A stretch of DNA of 64,000 nt from Paulinella micropora (GCA_009731375.1 BJOX01000100.1:623585-687584); one strand, 5' to 3'. Shown: positions 1 through 15,882, counted from the first letter of the stretch. Program-made: numbers and translations. The notes: generated from the sequence alone by a model not told the origin.

Positions 1-740
1 AACTTCACGTGTCTGACCTACACATGCCTGTACATTTTTTCCTGGACCTTTCTCCTCCAGTTTTTTTAGTGTAATCATGTCTCCCTGACATATACTTACG
101 ATAGATACAAAAATATTGAAAAAGGGATGTGTCTGCTTCATTCCTGGAGGCAGGTAAGTCCAAGATGTCGGAATGTCAAAAAAGTTTTGACCAGTTTTCT
201 TCTAGGTTTCATGTATTTTTTAGCTCCCCTTCCCCCAGAATTCAAGCTATAGTGTATTTGAACCCCCCAACTCGTTTATGAGCTATAGGAGCAGTAATTC
301 CTTTCATAATAAATTTTTGTTCGCTTTTTTATTTGCCCTTGAGGGACTGTTTTCCAGCCGACACTGTGTTTCTCAGAGATATTGAAAATTTTCCGAAATT
401 CGATTAAATTATTTGTTAAGACGTATTGTACAACGTTTCATACTATTAGTTCAAAATCTAATAAAATAACAACCAAAGACAGATTCTTTAATCATAATCG
501 TGGTTGCAAACCATTTTTTTACCACAGCAAAAAAATGACGGCCCGACCTGTCTTTTTCCGAATTTTTTTCCACACGTAATGGTGCTTTTTTACACAACTT
601 CAATTACAGATTTCTCAAAAACTATTAAAAATAAGGATATGCTCACCATAGTGAAATATTTCAAGAAATATATGAGTAATCCTATGCGCAAATAATCAAT
701 TCAAAAAAGTCAAACCCCTCACTAAGGAACTTTCCCTTAT
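1..740. other. AT-rich stretch without recognisable gene
   Basis: Short open frames occur here, but they are T-rich and low in complexity and show no domain. I see no repeat array or RNA gene. Confidence 0.5.
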
Positions 741-835
741 ATTGAATTTACATATGGCTGGAGCTGCTGGTTGGCAACAGGACCGACTCCAAGTCGCCGG
801 GCTGGGCCGTCATCTGCGCCACGGACCAGCCGATG

Positions 836-1834
836 TCAGTGGGAGCCACGAGACAGGGAACTCCACCGCCGCCCGGCCACGTTCATGTACTTGGCGCCGG
901 CCTTGCTTGTCTGCACTCCAGGGTAGACGGCGTTTTCTCGGAGGTAGGCATTCAGCTCGCGCACCACTGCGCCCTCTGGGAGCTTGTTCTCTCGGTCCGA
1001 AACAATTAGCTCGTCGTGCACCAAGCAGACGACTTCGCATCCCTTTTCCTCGAAGAACCGAATAGCCGTCCGCATGGTCGTGGCTTCGTACAGCGTGGCC
1101 AGGTAATGCACGAAGCGGCCCAGCTTGCAGTAGAGAGTCGCCGAGCGGCCGTGCAAAGTCTCCTCTGCCTCGCCCTTCTTGTCACAGGCTCTCCAGAGAC
1201 GCCGGTAGTAATTTTTGCCCAGAAACTCGGAAGCATCTCGGACCGCCGCCCGGTAGGCCCGGGTGGTAGGGTAGTCACCGGCAGTGGCAGAAGACCCCAG
1301 CTTGACGCCACCATGCGTGATTTTGAGCATGGCCTCCTTCACGCCCTCCCTGTCCACGCCCAGTTCCCCTTGTAAACGCCCGAGCACCTCTTCCCGCCGC
1401 TCCACGTACTCTTGCAGGGCCGAGACCTTGTCGCCCAGGGTGTCGCGGGCACGCGGCAACTCGCGGACCAGGTACCAGAGGAAGAAGGGCACCGAGTTTT
1501 TGACGTCGAACGCCCAGTGCCAGTCTTCGAGACAGAGCCTGCGCAGGGCCTTGGGCGCGTTCTGGTAGCCACAGTCCGCGTACAGCCTGCCGCCTTTGCC
1601 CTCGCGCTAGTAGGTGTACGTGACCGCCAACCCGCCGTCTGCATTGCAGGCAGAGTGCAGTCTCGTCAAAAATTGTTTGTAGGCCGGGACGAGGCGCTTG
1701 TTCTCCACCAGCTGGGACAGCTTGGCCGGGTCCCCCGTCTCGAACAGAGTCAGCATGGCGCACTTGTTACCTACCATAAACAGGTCATTTAATAAAAATT
1801 TGGCTGGCCGAAAAAATCTGGCCGAAAATTTCAC
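836..1834 (-). pseudogene. family-A DNA polymerase-like ORF with one internal stop
   Basis: One reading frame runs from 1834 to 836 with a single in-frame TAG at 1607-1609. Just after the stop lies a GGRLYA segment. It is followed by a motif-A-like D-V-K-N-S-V-P (the D-x-x-N-x-x-P form seen in family-A polymerases of viral and mobile-element type), then a K-I-T-H-G-G stretch resembling the finger/motif-B region, and finally V-H-D-E-L-I-V, which matches motif C (H-D-E) of family-A polymerases. The order A, B, C and the spacing agree with a polymerase palm. About 330 codons is short for a complete polymerase, so exonuclease or N-terminal parts are missing or lie in unseen exons. The region is GC-rich compared with its AT-rich flank, consistent with insertion from a mobile element or virus. 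The TAG may be a disabling mutation or a base error; the rest of the frame is intact. The assignment rests on motifs only. Confidence 0.5.
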
Positions 1835-2179
1835 TTGTTTTGCGGACTTGACATTACCCTTGTTCCGGCTCAGAGTACTTCTTGGGTTCGATTAGAACGC
1901 AAGTCTAAGCTCGACAAGGACAGACAAATGGTCTGCTGAGGTTGAGGTCGGGCACGCGCCTGGTCGGGCCGGTCTATCGACAATTTTTTTTATTATTTTT
2001 TACTGGTGGCAGGTGCCACCGACCACTGGGCGGTGGCGCCACCGGCCGGAAAAAACGAAACCCACAAACGCGGTTCCTGTTCTCCTATATACACCCACCC
2101 CCCCACCCCCCCTGGACCAGGCCTGGCGAATAGGGGGCGCTCGCCACCCTCGCCACCCTTTGAACAGCAAAAATCCCTT

Positions 2180-3630
2180 TTTTGCACCACCGCTGTCTGG
2201 GCCATTTGTCCAAAATTCTAACTCCGACAGATTTTGCCGCAAATGGCCCAGAATTTGTTTTTCCCATGCTACAGGTGGCAACCTCCGCTGCTTCCCGCCT
2301 TTTTTAAAACTTTCCGGGCCATTTGCAAAAAATTCAATCTCAGCAACAGATTTTGCCGCAAATGGCCCAGAATTTGTTTTTTCCGGGCTACAAGTTGCAA
2401 CCTCCGCTGCTTCCCGCCTTATTTAAAACTTTCCGTGCAATTTGCAAAAAATTCAATCTCAGCAACGGATTTTTCCGCAAATGGCCCAGATTTTGTTTTT
2501 TCCACAGGCCGCTGCTTCTTCCGGGCCATTTGCAAAAAATTCAACTGTAAAAGTGGCAGTGGTGGCCACAAACGGCCCACTCTCCTGATACGGCTAAGTC
2601 CGCTCGTCCGCTATTCCCGTCCTTTTTTACCCTTCCGGGCCAGTCGTCCCCTGTTAGACAATTATATAAGGCTAAGGTCACACGGATGGCCCACACCCCG
2701 ATTTTTCAAGCGAGAGGTGGGCACCAACCCGTCTCTCTCCCCTACCAAACGGCTAAGTGGCACACACACCGCCGCTGTTCCCCTCAAATTTTTTAACATC
2801 CGCTATTCCCATCATTTTTTACCCTTCCGGGCCATCCGTCCCCTGTTAGACAATTATACAAGGCTAAGGTCACACGGATGGCCTACGCCATTTTTGTCAG
2901 GCGAGAGGTGGGCTCACCCGTATCCACTACCAAACGGCTAAGTGGCACCCGCCGCTGATTAGTTTAGTAGGAGTCTCTTTTTTTTTAACCCTCCTGTCTC
3001 TTTTTTTTTAACCCTCCGGGCCTTTTGTGACCTATTGGACCCTTACAGGAGGCTAACCTCTCACCAAAGGCCCAAACCAATTTTTTTCAGGCGAGAGGTG
3101 GCACACCCGTACCCACTACCAAACGGCTAAGTGGCTTGTCCGCTATCTACCTCAAATTTTCTTAACATCCGCTATTCCAGTCGTTTTTTACCTTCCGGGC
3201 ACTTTGTCACCTGTCAGACCCTTATAGGAGGCTGAGTTCTCACAAAAGGCCCAGACTCTGATTTTTCAGGCGAAGGGGGGGGGGGGCACACCCGTATCCA
3301 CTACCGAACGGCTAAGTGGCACCGCCGCTGATTAGTTTAGTAGGGGGTTCCGGTGCCACCTCCTGTCTCTTTTTTAAACACTCCGGGCCTTTTGTGACCT
3401 ATTGGACCCTTATAGGAGGCTAACCTCTCACGGAGGCCCAGACCAATTTTTCAGGCGAGAGGTGGCACACCCGTATCCACTACCGCCGCTGATTTTTTTA
3501 GTAGGGGGTTCAGGTGCCACCTCCTGTCTCTTTTTTTAACACTCCGTGCCTTTTGTAACATATCAGACCCTTATAAGGAGGCTAATCTCTTACAAAAGGC
3601 CCAGACTAATTTTTCAGGCGAGAGGTGGCG
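2180..3630 (+). repeat. two blocks of diverged tandem repeats
   Basis: From about 2180 to 2560 a unit containing GGGCCATTTGCAAAAAATTC recurs about every 90-130 bp. From about 2590 to 3630 a different unit of roughly 180 bp, marked by GGCGAGAGGTGG and CTACCAAACGGCTAAGTGG, recurs about six times (near 2711, 2899, 3090, 3269, 3454 and 3617). Copies differ by small indels and substitutions. No coding potential. Confidence 0.75.
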
Positions 3631-3635
3631 ATGGC

Positions 3636-3925
3636 AACCACCGGCGTGTAACCGTTACACGACGGCGCCAGTGGTCCGTATCCAGTGTAGGTAGCCAGTG
3701 TGCGTACATAGTGTAGGGGTAGCCAGTGAGGTAGTAACGACTGTAGGAATAGCCATTGAGTAGCCAGTTGGGGAGCCAGCGTGTAACTGGTGTAGCCATT
3801 GTCGGGGTAGCCATTGTAGGAATAGCCAGCGTGTAACTGGTGTAGCCAGTGTCGGGGTAAGCATTGTAGGAGTAGCCAGCGTGTAACTGGTGTAGCCAGT
3901 GTAGGGGGTAGCCAGTGTACGTCCC
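3636..3925 (+). repeat. GTAGCCAGTGT-type minisatellite
   Basis: Variants of GTAGCCAGCGTGTAACTGGT and GTAGCCATTGTAGG are repeated head to tail. They give three overlapping minus-strand open frames of Thr/Gly/Tyr-rich peptide, which I take as repeat artefacts. Confidence 0.75.
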
Positions 3926-4295
3926 AAGCCCTGTGGTGAGCGGTGTGTGTGAGAGTACACACACCACGAGCACAAGCTGGCACCGTACTTAGCACGTGTA
4001 CCTGCTTGTCAAAAATTTTACGGGGAAACCGTTATTTTTATATATAATTTTTCAGAAAAATCGCACTTGTGGGACAGGTCCGGTGCCACCACAAAAACAT
4101 TGGTGGTACCGGTGACCACAAAAATGCATATAACCCCGCTGGTGGCACCACAGACTGTAATTACCCTAGTTGTGGATGCGGGGTTACAAATGCAACTTTT
4201 CCTTGCACGGGCCGGGACAAAAAGGCAATAGATTATCCCACCAGGGCAAAATGGCATTTGTTTTATCAGGCCTATCGACAATTACTTTGAATTTA

Positions 4296-4985
4296 TTTAC
4301 ATAAATACATACATACATACGTTGAATTGAATTGAATTGATACAAAATTGCATTACATTACATTACATTACATTGCATTACATTAGTTTACATTAGTTTA
4401 CATTAGTTTACATTAGTTTACATTAGTTTACATTAGTTTACATTAGTTTACATTAGTTTACATTAGTTTACATTAGTTTACATTAGTTTACATTAGTTTA
4501 CATTAGTTTACATTACATTGCCTTGCATTAGATTGCATTACATTGTATTGTGTTGCATAGCGTTGCATTACGTTGCGTTAGGTTATGTACCATTACATTC
4601 TATTACATTCTATTACATTCTATTACATTCTATTACATTACACTACATTACACCACACTACCCTACACTACACTACATTACATTGGATTACATGACATGA
4701 CATTACATAATTATAAAAAAGTACGCTACTACATTACTACATTACATTAAATTACATTAAATTAGCTTACATACATGCATGTACATACCATTCCATACCA
4801 TACATACCATTAGCTATATAGACTACATTGATTGCATTAGATAGCTTTAGATTTCATTAGATTGCATTGCATTGCATTGTATTACGTTATATTGCGTTAC
4901 GTCACGTTGCGTATCGTTATCTATCATTACATTACGTATACATTACATTACATTACATTACATTACATTACATTACATAAAAATG
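4296..4985 (+). repeat. CATTAGTTTA / CATTA microsatellite field
   Basis: A 10-bp unit CATTAGTTTA is repeated about 13 times from 4382 to 4511. It is flanked by CATTA, TACAT and TTGAA repeats and by a second CATTA block at about 4930-4978. Confidence 0.9.
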
Positions 4986-6715
4986 AAGTTGAGATGGTTA
5001 GTAACTTACACGTAGTAACTAATCATTCCTTCGGCGTGTTTTTGGACAAACGAAACAACGGGGGTGGTACTACCCGTAGTTGTGTGTCTGTTGCAGAACT
5101 ACCTCATCGAGTGTCTACACTCTGATACTGTGTCGAGCTGTACTTTAGTGGAACCTTGGAACCTGGGCGATAGGTGGTATGTCTACTTTCTGTGTCAAGT
5201 GTACCCTTGATATAATTAGAATAGAATTTATTGATAGGACTGTCAGGGCCGCATTATGTCCTTCCTGATCCAGATTTCTCCACATTGGTCCCAGGTGTCC
5301 ACTCGTTTTGGCTCGTGGAGCGGTGCACAACGAATGTGGGGCCACCAGCGACCGGACCTGGAGGCCAGTGTGAGATTTCTCTTGTTTTTTGGAGCAAAAA
5401 AAAGTGTCGGAAAACCCAGAGAAATCAGGAAAAATTAGAGATAGAGGAAATTTTCTTTGCACTCTTGAGGCACAGAAACGAGACAAAAAGGCAGCTATGT
5501 GAACTAGAAATAAAGAAATACACCCACGCTACCCACCTTCCTACCACCTACCAACCCACCCACCTACGCCTAGGCCGGCTAAAACCGGACCGCACAGTTG
5601 CAACCATGGTTGCAATTATCATGGTTGCAACCATGGTTTTCATGGTTGCACCCCTGGTTTTGATGGTTGCAACCATGGTTGCCATGGTTGCAGCAATGGT
5701 TTCGATGTTAGCAACCGTGGTTTTGATTCATGGTTGGAACCATGGTTATCATCGTTGCAACCATGGTTGTCATGGTTGCAACCATGGTTTTGATGGTTGC
5801 AACCATCAAAACCATGGTTGCAACCATGGTTTTTATGGTTGCAACCATTGCTTTGACGGTTGAAACCGTGACTGGGGTTCATGGTTGCAACCATGGTTTA
5901 AATGATGGTTGCAACCATTGCTTTGACGGTTGAAACCGTGACTGGGGTTCATGGTTGCAACCATGGTTTTGATGGTTGCATGCCATTGTTTTGATGGTTG
6001 CAACCATAGTTTTGATGGCTGCAACCATGGCTTTCCTGGTGGCAAACATGGTTGTAATATTGGCAAGCATGGTTTTCATGATGGCAAACATGGTTGTCAT
6101 GGTGGCAAACATGGCTGTCATGGTGGCAAACGTGGTTGTCATGGTGGCAAATTTAGACATGCTTGTCATGGTAGCAAACATGGTTGTCGTGGTGGAAAAC
6201 ATGGTTACCGTTGTCATGGTGGCAACCATGCATATGATTTTTACGGTAGCAAACAGTAGCTGTCCTGGTGACGACATGGCTCTCATGGTGGCAAACATGG
6301 TTGTCATGGTGGCAACCATGGTTGCCATGGTAGCAAACATAGCTGCCATGGTAGCGAACATGGTTGCTATGGTGGCAGCCAATAATGATTGTCATGGTGG
6401 CAACCATGGCTGTACAACCATGGTGGCAACCATGGTGGCAATCATGGTTGTCATGTTGGCAAACATGGTTGTCATGCTGGCAACCATGGTTGTCATGCTG
6501 GCAAACATGCTTGTCATGTTGGCATGGTTGCAATGGTTGTCATGGTGGCAACCATTGGTTATCATGGTGCCACAGTGGCAACCATGGTTGTCGTGGTGGC
6601 AAACGCGGTTGTGATGGTGGCAAACATGGTCTGCATGGTGGCAACATGGTTGTCATGGTGATCAACATTGTTGTCATAGTGGCAAACATGGTTGTCGTGG
6701 TGGCAATCATAGTTC

Positions 6716-9647
<2,932 letters not shown>

Positions 9648-9833
9648 TTTTGCTTGCATTTCACCATATGAGGGTGAGTTTCCGTCCCCATCAAAAAAAA
9701 AAAAAAACACGTGTTTTCAGGCCTGACTTCATTTTTTGTTTTGCTTCGTGACCGCTTCCGGTCAAGTTGAGCATTTTTGTTCAGGTGTCTTGATTGTTGC
9801 ACTCTCAAAATCGCTTTCCGAACACTACATCAT
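9648..9833. promoter_or_regulatory. short divergent intergenic region (putative bidirectional promoter)
   Basis: About 186 bp separate the two divergent start codons. The region holds a poly-A run near 9690 and the two similar sites CACCATATGAGGGTG (about 9661) and CATCATATGGGTGG (about 9829). No TATA box is convincing. The role is inferred from the divergent layout only. Confidence 0.3.
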
Positions 9834-12800
9834 ATGGGTGGTTTCGCTGTCGACAAGTCTTACCTAACCTACAAATGGTGGATCACAACTGAGTTGCAGC
9901 TTGTTGTCTCTCACCTGGAGTTTGGAGGAGAGCATGGGACTGACCACACGGGTCGAGTCGAGAGCAAAATCGATCTCGGTTTTGTGTGGAGGTTTGACTG
10001 CAAGCCAAGAGGGGCTACTAATTACCAGTACAGCCCTCGACTTTGGCACATCCGGGTGTGGGTAAATGACAAAAGCAAAGAGCAAGGTGGAGAGTTCAAG
10101 ACGTTTGCCTTGCTGGATAAACTGTGCCTGACTGAGGCTTACTTTGAGGGCTGGCCTGAGGAGGGTGTGACCTGGGACGCGAAGCTGTACGACTTGTTGT
10201 CAAAAGGCCCAAAGTCGTCAGCTCCTACAAGTCAGCAAGCTCGCTCCTTAGTTCTAGTTGTTTGTTGTTGCTTTGTGTCTGTTGTTGTAGTTGTTGCTTG
10301 AATTTGAACAAGTTTCAATTATGGGCAGTGATTTCATGGCGGCCATGCTTGCCCGAACTGTTTTTTTGGGTTTGGGTCACTATGACTTTTTTCTTTTGCT
10401 CCTGGTTTAGGGGCTGTGAACGCTTACGTCAGACAATTTCAAGAAGAGATGGATTCGGATGCTGAGGTCTTCGAACCAAAAATATGCAATATTTTTCTTT
10501 TGAGCTTGAATGTCTCACGATTTTTTGTTCCACTTCGTCTCCAAAATATATGTTATATTTTTCATCAGAGTGTCACATCTTCAACCACGACGTCATCATG
10601 GTCTCGTGTTGAAAATATGCTATATTTTTCAATTTAGGATGGTTCCAAGCAGGAGGCCAAGGAGACGATCGCTGATGCACAGGCTGCCACGGCCGACCCT
10701 TCCTCTGTTTTCCATCCCAAGAATTCTCTTGTTCGTGCTGCATCCCGCGCCGCGATTTCTGAGGGCAGTGTTGCAGCTACTGAGGTTGCAGGAGACGAAA
10801 CCGAAGAGGAACTTGCACCTGCCTCCAGTGCCGTTGCTGATCGTGTTTCTGCTCAGCTATCTGCAGGCAGGCCCCAAAGCCCCGCATCTGTAGCCCCTGC
10901 TGACACACAGCCTTCGGGCTCTTCGTCGAGTAGTTCTTCTAGCTCTTCATCGAGCAGTTCCTCAAAATCCACTCCATTACGATCCATCCCCCCCGACCAA
11001 AAAGCAGCCCAAGACGGCCAAGAGCACCTCCGCGACTTCCTCGACCGCCTCTTCATCCTCGTCGTCTTGTCCTGCAGCCCAGGGTCCCCTGTCTCCGGCG
11101 TCGTCTTCTTCTTCAGGCTCCACACCTGAACCATTTGGAAAGCGCAAACCTCAACCATCGCCGGAAGAGTCCGAACCAGCCCAGAAGAAGCGCAAGATGA
11201 AGGGGGAAAAGAAGTTGGGCAGGAATGTCCCCGAGGCTGAAAAGCAGGAAGCTGAGAAGAATGAGTACATCAAGGGTCAGCCCCCTTTTTTTTGTTCTTT
11301 TGTTGAAATATGTCATATTGTTGGTTGCTTGTTCTGTGCAGACACCAGACAGAAGATGAAGGAAGCCACCAGAGCTCTTGCCAGCATGACTTACAAAAAC
11401 GTTGAGGCCATTCCGGACGCCATCGCTACCCAACCTCACAGGGCTGTGACTGATCGTTTACTCGACCCAGACCATGTCGACCAACTCGCCGACAATTTTA
11501 AAAAGTCTCAGGATCCCAACAGGAAGATCCAGTACTAGTGGGTGGGTTGGATCAAAGATCCGCGCGAAGTTGTCAATTCTGGATCGCTTGGGCTGGACGA
11601 TTCTGACAATCCTTTCTTGGAATCCCCTCCTTTCGTTGACGAGAAAACCTTCAAGGACTTTCAGGCTTTGTGGACTTCGGTGGGGCTTGTGGAACAGGAA
11701 AGGCCCAAGATGGACTTCACGAGCCTGCCAGTCGAGGGCCAGGGCCAGATTAAGAACTTTCTGCGCAAGGCCATCCAGGAGGGGAAGTTTCCCCTGCATG
11801 CGATCGTTGGGCTTCATTCCAGCCATGCAATTCAGAAAATTTACAAACAAGAACCTCAGAACCCGAAATTCGAAGCCATTCACCTGGAAACTCTTCGTTT
11901 CGTTCGTTGGAACGATGCAGATCGTGCATCAGTCAGTTTTCTTGGCGCCTTCGAGAAAATTGTTGCTGACGTCCACCGTAAAAACACATTCGGCGAAAAC
12001 TGCATTTCTGCGCACGATCAAGGTTACGCTGGCATTGCTCGTCTCAAGGACCAGAAGGATGCTTCCGTCAGCAAGTTTCTGACCACATGGAAGAAGGACT
12101 TCGCCCTTTCCCACAACATCGCCTTGCAGACTTTCGGTTCCATGTGGACCTACGTCTCTTCGAACACCGGTGATCTTTGGAAGTGCTGGTTGAAGTTTTT
12201 TTCCCCTGGTGGCGTTCGCGCTGACATGCCTAAGAACCAGGAAATCATCGACAGTATCAACGAACTTCACAACATCCGCAAGGACAAGCCCGGTCTTGTT
12301 CAAGAAATGCAACAGTTGATTGAGGACCTCAAAGATTGCAAGCCGGGCGAAGTGAAGCAAACCATGAAGAGGTTTTTTCTGGAGCAGAAGAAGTACGTTT
12401 GCCTCATCTCGCTGCAAGACATGATCGTGGACCTTGCTGACGAAATGGGGGTTTTCGACATCGACTGCAATTACGTCTCCAAGGACTGGGAGGGCCTTGT
12501 TGCTTTCGTCCCCCAGCTTGACGACAAAACAGGCAAGAAAATCCTCGCTCGCACTGTGGACATCCTCTACGACAAGAGAAAGAGGGACCGCGCTCTCCCG
12601 GATAGCCTGGAAGCTTACGTGAAGGCCTGGATCCAGGCAGCACTCAAACGTGTCTCTGGCGAAGAAGATGAACCGCCACAGGTTCTGAGACATTTTGTTT
12701 TTTGCTCGTGAAGACTTTGTTTTGAAATATGTCATTCTTTTTTTCGTTTCTTTGACAAGCATCCATCAATGAAGATTAGCAGATCCATTTCGGCAACGCT

Positions 12801-13980
12801 ACGATTCTGGTCCAAGACATGTTCAACATGGCCTCCAACCCTGATCTCGTGCATGGCAATTTTGGTCTCCCTGATTTTTCCCTCAAAGGAAAATATGTCA
12901 TATTTTGTTTTTCATGTATTCATTCCTCGTGTTTGTGTCTTGTTTGTTCCAGACCTGCTTTCTGACCTTCCTTACAACATTTCCCAACTTCTTGCTGACA
13001 CTACTGAAATCAACAAGGACAGGATCGTCAAATTGCTCAACCAGTTCGGTGTTGTCTGCAATTCTAGCAGGCGCGCCGTCGTTTTCCATCACCATCTGTC
13101 TCAGTACAACCTCTTGGTCGAAGCTTTGCAGCAGTGTGGCTACGGCACAATCGAGCCTGTGTTCTGGTTCAAGGAGCGCCGCAACTATCAGGGACAAGTC
13201 AAGAAGTGGATCAAGGCAGTGGAGTGCGTCATGGTTGCGTTTTACCCGTCCCAGAATGTATTTTTACTTAATCTCGCCAGGAACACACTTGATTGTCACA
13301 ACCTTTACACTGTTCCTGTCCCAACCAGAAAACAGAAAGTTACTGGGCAACCGGACGAACGAGCCAACGCATTTGAAAAACAGACTGAGTTGTCCAAACG
13401 AACCATCTCTTATGTTCTTCCCCCGCAGAGCAGGGTGTTGGTTGCTTGCATGTGCTCTGGCTCGGATGTCATCGGCTCCCTCCAGGCCAACATGGTCGTC
13501 ACAGGCTTGGACATTGATACTGCTCAAGTTCGAAACGCCAAGGATCGTGTCCGCAAGTTTCTGGAGCCTGGTCCCAAAAAAAGCAGTAAGCCCAAAGCAG
13601 CTGTTACATGAGAGCTCCCTGATGATAAGGAGGAGTGAAAAGAAGAAGATTAGGAAGATGAGGACGACGGGAGGGTCGACGAGACACTTGCCAAGAAAGG
13701 TTGCATTGCAGGGGAAAATTCTTCTGTCCACACCACCTGCTGCGTGTGCGAGATACTGTTTGACGTGCGGGAGTTTGACAACAGTATGCGCCAGAAATGC
13801 AACAGCACAGTTCAAAAAGGGGAATGGAAGACAGGCGCAGAGCTGTCAAATGGGAAAGATGATTGCGACCACCAGGATGACTTGCGCGCGGATGGTTCGT
13901 TCTGCTCAGAAGATTGCCACAAAGGTTGGCATAACATGATGATCATGGCCACCCCCGCTCTTCCCGCTGCTACCAAGTAG
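9834..13980 (+). CDS. ParB-like domain fused to beta-class N4/N6 DNA methyltransferase, multi-exon
   Basis: Inferred exons: 9834 to about 10225, 10411-10466, 10638-11275, 11342-12681, 12780-12888, 12953-13585 and about 13658-13980. The first exon is unrecognised. The third is Ser/Pro/Lys-rich and disordered, with basic nuclear-signal-like runs; it needs one extra-base correction in a C7 run near 10984. Exon 11342-12681 carries LLDPDHVDQLADNFKKS and then KFPLHAIVGLHSSHAIQKI, which resemble the N-terminal and G-x-H-R-like parts of ParB/sulfiredoxin-fold domains. It also holds one in-frame TAG (11536-11538) between them. Downstream come catalytic D-L-P-Y-N (12964-12978), then C-S-G-S-D (13453-13467) and G-L-D-I-D (13504-13518). 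Catalytic motif before SAM-binding motif is the beta order. The C-terminal exon has a Cys/His cluster (CCVCEILF ... FCSEDCH). ParB-methylase fusions are known in phages and bacteria. The predicted activity is amino-methylation of DNA. Confidence 0.6.
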
Positions 13981-15150
13981 TGCACTTGGATGCTGACACT
14001 GTTTTTGAAATATACAATATTTTCGAAAATAATTATTTCATTAAATTAAGCAGTTTGTTTCATTGTTTTAATTTTGCATGAGTGTTTTCGCTGCTCCTGA
14101 CAAGTTCAAGACTTTCATTCTAGTTTCCACCTGTATTTGGAGTGTGTTTGAAGACATCAGTTCCAGAAAATATGTAATAAAAATCACTTGCTCGAGCCAA
14201 AATTGAAATGCTACACTGTTTTTCGATTGCTAAAACTGCTTTCATGATGTTTTTTTCACATTTACCTATGTTAAAGAAGAAAATTTTCATACATTATAAA
14301 TATTTTTCCCCTGAATTGCAGTACGTTGGCAGGTCCAAGTTACATCCCTTTACATTTACACACCTACCTACCCCCAAATACATTTATCTAAATTTTGAAA
14401 TTCTTCCTAAAAAACTAGAAACAATTTCACTTCAGGTTTCAATATACAGGTAATACATACATACATACATACATATAGAAAAAAAACTAAAGAAAAAATG
14501 AAGCTTCTCGCGAAGCAGAGTCTGTCAAATGAGCGAGACAGTTACTACTGTAGTACTAGAGGTACATTAACAAGAACTAGAAGAACGCTCACGCGCGCAA
14601 AACTAAAAAATTAGAAGAAAAAAAATGTGGTTTGAGATGCTGGTCGTTTACAGGCGTTAGGTAGGGACGCTTTTTGCGGCCGTTTACACTGTTTGGCCGA
14701 GAAAAATTCCAAAATGACATCAAAACATCGCACGACTACGTCATTGCTTGCAGCTAATCCATTGGCCACAACCATGGGCGGTCGAGTTGAAACTCCAACT
14801 GAGTCCCACAATCACTTAGAATGACGGTCAACTCCACCAGACACAATGACGTAGTTGTGCGGTATTTTATGTGAAAAGAGGACGATGGAAGTAAAAAAAA
14901 TTTTGCTACAAATGGAAAAGTGTGAAATGAATTATGACGTAAAGAGCGGTGACAACATTGTGTTTAGAAAGGATTCATCTGGTACCGGCCTATCGAAAAC
15001 ATTTGAAAAAAGAAACGGCATCTGTCGCCTACCTTAGGTCTGCGTCATCCAGAAGGAGGAAAGTGAGGAAAGCAATAGATGTGTGTGGAACTACGAGGGT
15101 TAGTTGCATAGTGCTTGCCGAGGCAAGATAGTAATCGACACCAAGTGGTC
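13981..15150. other. non-coding, AT-rich
   Basis: It holds the two downstream palindromes (14008, 14165), a CATA microsatellite (14455-14476) and short frames without domains. No gene is supported. Confidence 0.5.
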
Positions 15151-15153
15151 GCG

Positions 15154-15438
15154 ATGAAGAGCGACAAAAGTGAAGGGGAGCCTCAAAAAGTCGAAGGCAG
15201 ATTCCTCTCCCTTGTCGACGTTGCTTGTCACGCTTCTGTGGTTGTTTGTAGCGTGTTTTGGGCCTGGAGCTGTGATTTTCTTGTGTGTTACTTAATTTTG
15301 GGTTGTGTTCTGTGCTGGACAGTGTTGTTTGCGAATGGTGCGTTTGAGTTGTTCTTTCTGTTGATTTTCTATTTAATTATAAAGAATGGAATTGTGTGTT
15401 TGCTTCTTGATTTTGTCTGGGTGTGCACACTTATGTAG
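15154..15438 (+). CDS. small hydrophobic ORF, possible membrane protein
   Basis: A frame of 94 codons starts with a charged MKSDKSEGEPQKVEG segment. It continues with about three hydrophobic stretches rich in Leu, Val, Cys and Phe (about residues 20-40, 42-62 and 62-85). There is no homology that I recognise. It ends against a microsatellite block. The ATG follows a short upstream in-frame segment. It could be a small multi-pass membrane protein or a chance open frame in T-rich DNA; the charged N-terminus followed by hydrophobic segments is the only argument for coding. Confidence 0.2.
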   Translation: MKSDKSEGEPQKVEGRFLSLVDVACHASVVVCSVFWAWSCDFLVCYLILGCVLCWTVLFANGAFELFFLLIFYLIIKNGIVCLLLDFVWVCTLM

Positions 15439-15454
15439 TGGCTCCTTGCGTAGC

Positions 15455-15672
15455 ATATACATATACGGATACATGTACATGTACATGTGCATTTACATAT
15501 ACATACACATATACATATACAAATACATACACATATACATATACATACACATAACATACACACAGAAACATATACATACACATATACATATACATATACA
15601 TATATTACACATATACAAAAACATATAAATATACATATACATATACATATACATATAATACATATCATATAC

Positions 15673-15708
<36 letters not shown>

Positions 15709-15727
15709 CTGCATTTACATCTACATT

Positions 15728-15776
<49 letters not shown>

Positions 15777-15839
15777 GCATATACATTATACATATACATT
15801 ATACACATACATGTAGATATACATACATACATACATACA

Positions 15840-15882
<43 letters not shown>

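Noticed and set aside
9834-10225. HUH replication initiator (Rep-like) in the first exon of the methyltransferase gene
   Set aside because: YLTYK and EHGTDHT recall Rep motifs, but the H-x-H motif and the catalytic Tyr/Lys motif are not convincing.
12774-12779. In-frame TAG before QIHFGNATILV in the methyltransferase gene
   Set aside because: It is the 3' end of intron 12682-12779; splicing joins PPQ to QIHFG in phase 0.
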